NCBI GenBank assembly: GCA_022843165.1
Contig: JALHOD010000026.1
Span: 1-43,771, forward strand
Direction of reading: 5' to 3'
DNA: 43,771 nucleotides
Origin: Pseudorhodoplanes sp.
GTDB lineage: Bacteria; Pseudomonadota; Alphaproteobacteria; Rhizobiales; Xanthobacteraceae
Shown: piece by piece, positions 42,583 to 43,771 of the stretch
Numbering within the stretch: the first letter of the stretch is position 1
Layout of the letters: the number at the start of each line of letters is the position of its first letter
Position numbers and translations under genes: made by a program
Notes under the pieces: generated by a model
Told to the model about the DNA's origin: nothing
Databases searched by the model: none
Seen by the model: the letters and a program-made list of their open reading frames with translations, nothing else

Positions 42583-43771
42583 ATGGCGCGACCGGGGCGG
42601 AAAAAGACTGTCGCAAAGCGGCGCAGAGCCGCGCCGCGAAAGGCTGCGCCGGCCAGGCCGCGCGCCGGCAAGACCGGCGCCTCGCCCGGCGTCGAGATGG
42701 CGCTGGCGGCGCTCGCCCACGATATCCGCACGCCCCTGACCGGCATTCTGGCGCTGGCCGAATTGCTGGCGGCAAGCGACATCGGCGAGCGCGAGCGCGG
42801 CTGGGCCTCCGGCATCAAGAATGCCGCCGAGCATCTGACGCAACTCACGACGGTGGTCACCGATGCGGTGAAGGCCGATGCAGCGCAGCTTGTGCTGCGG
42901 CACGAGATTTTCTCGCCGCGCCGTCTGGCCGAGGCGGTCGGCGTTGCCCTGACGGCACGGGCCGAGGCCATCGGACTGGCAGCGCATGTCTCGATCGATC
43001 CCGATCTGCCGGCCAATTTGGTAGGCGATCCAGTCCGTCTGCGCGCGGCGCTGGAAAATCTGGTCGACAATGCGGTCAAGTTCACCGCGCGCGGCTCGGT
43101 CACGCTCGCGGTCTCCGCGCGGCCGGCCTCGCGTAACCGCGTGCGGCTGGACTTCGCCGTCACCGACAGCGGCATCGGATTGAGCTCGGCCGACATCAGA
43201 AAGCTGTTCCGTCCCTTCTCGCAGGCGAGCGCTGAGGTGTCGCGCCGCTATGGCGGCACCGGCCTTGGCCTCACGCTGGTGAAGCGGCTGGCAAAGGCGA
43301 TGGGCGGCGATCTCACGGTCGCGAGCAAGCCGGGCGAGGGCAGCACGTTCCGTCTGAGCGTGGTCGTCGAGCGGATGCAGGGCGCGGCGCCGGACACGAG
43401 CAAGGCGCAGGCCATGGCGCACGATTCCGGCCCGGCGACCGCGCGGACCATTCTCTGCGTCGAGGACAATCCTTACGGCCGCGTCGTGCTGTCGACCATT
43501 CTTGCCGAACTCGGCCACCGCGCGGAATTCGCCGCCTCCGGCGAGGCGGCGCTGGCGGCGCTCGCGCGCGGAAAATTCGATCTCGTGCTGATGGACGTGA
43601 CCCTGTCCGGCATGGACGGCCTTGAGGCGACGCGCCGCATCCGCGCGCTGGCGGACGGCAAGTCGCGGATCCCGGTCATCGGAATTTCGGCGCGCAGCAC
43701 GGCGGCCGACGCAAAGGCCGCCCACGAGGCCGGCATGAATGCCTATCTGGTCAAGCCGGTGTCGCCGAAGA
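42583..43771 (+). CDS. Soluble hybrid histidine kinase / response regulator (3' end beyond window)
   Basis: The frame is open from the ATG at 42583 to the window end, 396 codons without a stop. GAGGA sits 3 bases before the ATG. Order: a basic Lys/Arg/Ala/Pro-rich N-terminus (1-33); the dimerisation and H box ALAHDIRTPLTGILALAELL with His46; the N box ALENLVDNAVKF; G1 DSGIGLS, F box LFRPFSQ, G2 GGTGLGL; then a receiver domain (TILCVEDNPYGR) with phosphoacceptor Asp338 (LMDVTLSGMDG), ISARS, and Lys in LVKP. No membrane segment or PAS-like sensor is seen ahead of the kinase, so it acts in the cytoplasm. A second receiver or Hpt domain may lie beyond the end. It follows gluQ by 54 bases. Confidence 0.92.
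   Translation, partial: MARPGRKKTVAKRRRAAPRKAAPARPRAGKTGASPGVEMALAALAHDIRTPLTGILALAELLAASDIGERERGWASGIKNAAEHLTQLTTVVTDAVKADAAQLVLRHEIFSPRRLAEAVGVALTARAEAIGLAAHVSIDPDLPANLVGDPVRLRAALENLVDNAVKFTARGSVTLAVSARPASRNRVRLDFAVTDSGIGLSSADIRKLFRPFSQASAEVSRRYGGTGLGLTLVKRLAKAMGGDLTVASKPGEGSTFRLSVVVERMQGAAPDTSKAQAMAHDSGPATARTILCVEDNPYGRVVLSTILAELGHRAEFAASGEAALAALARGKFDLVLMDVTLSGMDGLEATRRIRALADGKSRIPVIGISARSTAADAKAAHEAGMNAYLVKPVSPK

Noticed and set aside
42573-43136. Plus-strand frame of 187 codons starting ten bases before the kinase ATG
   Set aside because: It is in another frame from the kinase, is rich in Arg and Ala and has no domain. The kinase frame shows H, N, G1, G2 and receiver motifs.
41656-43725. 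Minus-strand frame of about 689 codons opposite gluQ and the kinase
   Set aside because: It is the antisense of two well-supported genes and shows no recognisable motif.
1-43771. CRISPR arrays, insertion sequences, prophage genes or toxin-antitoxin pairs
   Set aside because: No regularly spaced direct repeats, transposase or integrase motifs, phage structural genes or typical toxin-antitoxin pairs were seen in the window.

Overview
The window is GC-rich chromosomal DNA from an alphaproteobacterium of the order Hyphomicrobiales, most likely near Bradyrhizobium, Rhodopseudomonas or Pseudolabrys. The signs are a cyclic-glucan exporter (NdvA type), short PutA under an Lrp-type regulator, many solute-binding proteins (TctC and NMT1/THI5 families), DUF6494 and DUF924 proteins, and a 'GTCATTGCCGGGCTTGACCC' type palindromic element. 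Species cannot be fixed from sequence alone. There is no phage, transposase, integrase or CRISPR array; this is ordinary core and accessory metabolism in short operons, often with convergent genes packed end to end.

Layout. 1-2.8 kb: tRNA-Arg(CCT), a cobalamin-binding-domain radical SAM protein, and a convergent 3-hydroxybutyrate dehydrogenase-type SDR. 3-7.7 kb: DUF3772/MscS channel, CAP-domain lipoprotein, AMP-forming acyl-CoA synthetase. 7.6-10.2 kb (minus): CelD/BioF2-like acyltransferase and a Wzx-like flippase. 10.3-15.8 kb (minus): FATP-type acyl-CoA synthetase, DUF924 protein, and a complete TctCBA tricarboxylate transporter. 15.8-18.5 kb (minus): D,D-carboxypeptidase overlapping a COG0523 GTPase. 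18.7-22.8 kb: SCP2-type thiolase, NdvA-like ABC exporter, LysR regulator. 22.8-25.4 kb (minus): three-gene NMT1-type ABC importer. 25.6-29.3 kb: divergent putR/putA proline catabolism. 29.4-34 kb (plus): small secreted protein with a strong terminator, HisE-like protein, YqaA membrane protein, a secreted unknown, and a COG4091 dehydrogenase followed by an orphan solute-binding protein. 34-35.1 kb: DUF6494, tRNA-Leu(CAA), DsbB. 35.1-39.4 kb (minus): nrdA-nrdB ribonucleotide reductase behind a cobalamin riboswitch. 39.5-41.6 kb (minus): AlkA-type glycosylase, carboxylesterase, HNH endonuclease. 41.6-43.8 kb (plus): palindromic repeat, glutamyl-Q tRNA(Asp) synthetase, and a hybrid histidine kinase that runs off the window end.

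The most interesting unit is the ribonucleotide reductase operon. NrdB carries phenylalanine where class Ia enzymes carry the radical tyrosine, and its active-site surroundings match the chlamydial class Ic (Mn/Fe) subunit. NrdA has two ATP-cone domains. The leader has a well-preserved cobalamin aptamer, followed by a hairpin whose 3' arm covers the nrdA Shine-Dalgarno. The simplest reading is that this oxygen-dependent, B12-independent reductase is switched off when B12 is plentiful, implying a B12-dependent class II enzyme elsewhere in the genome.
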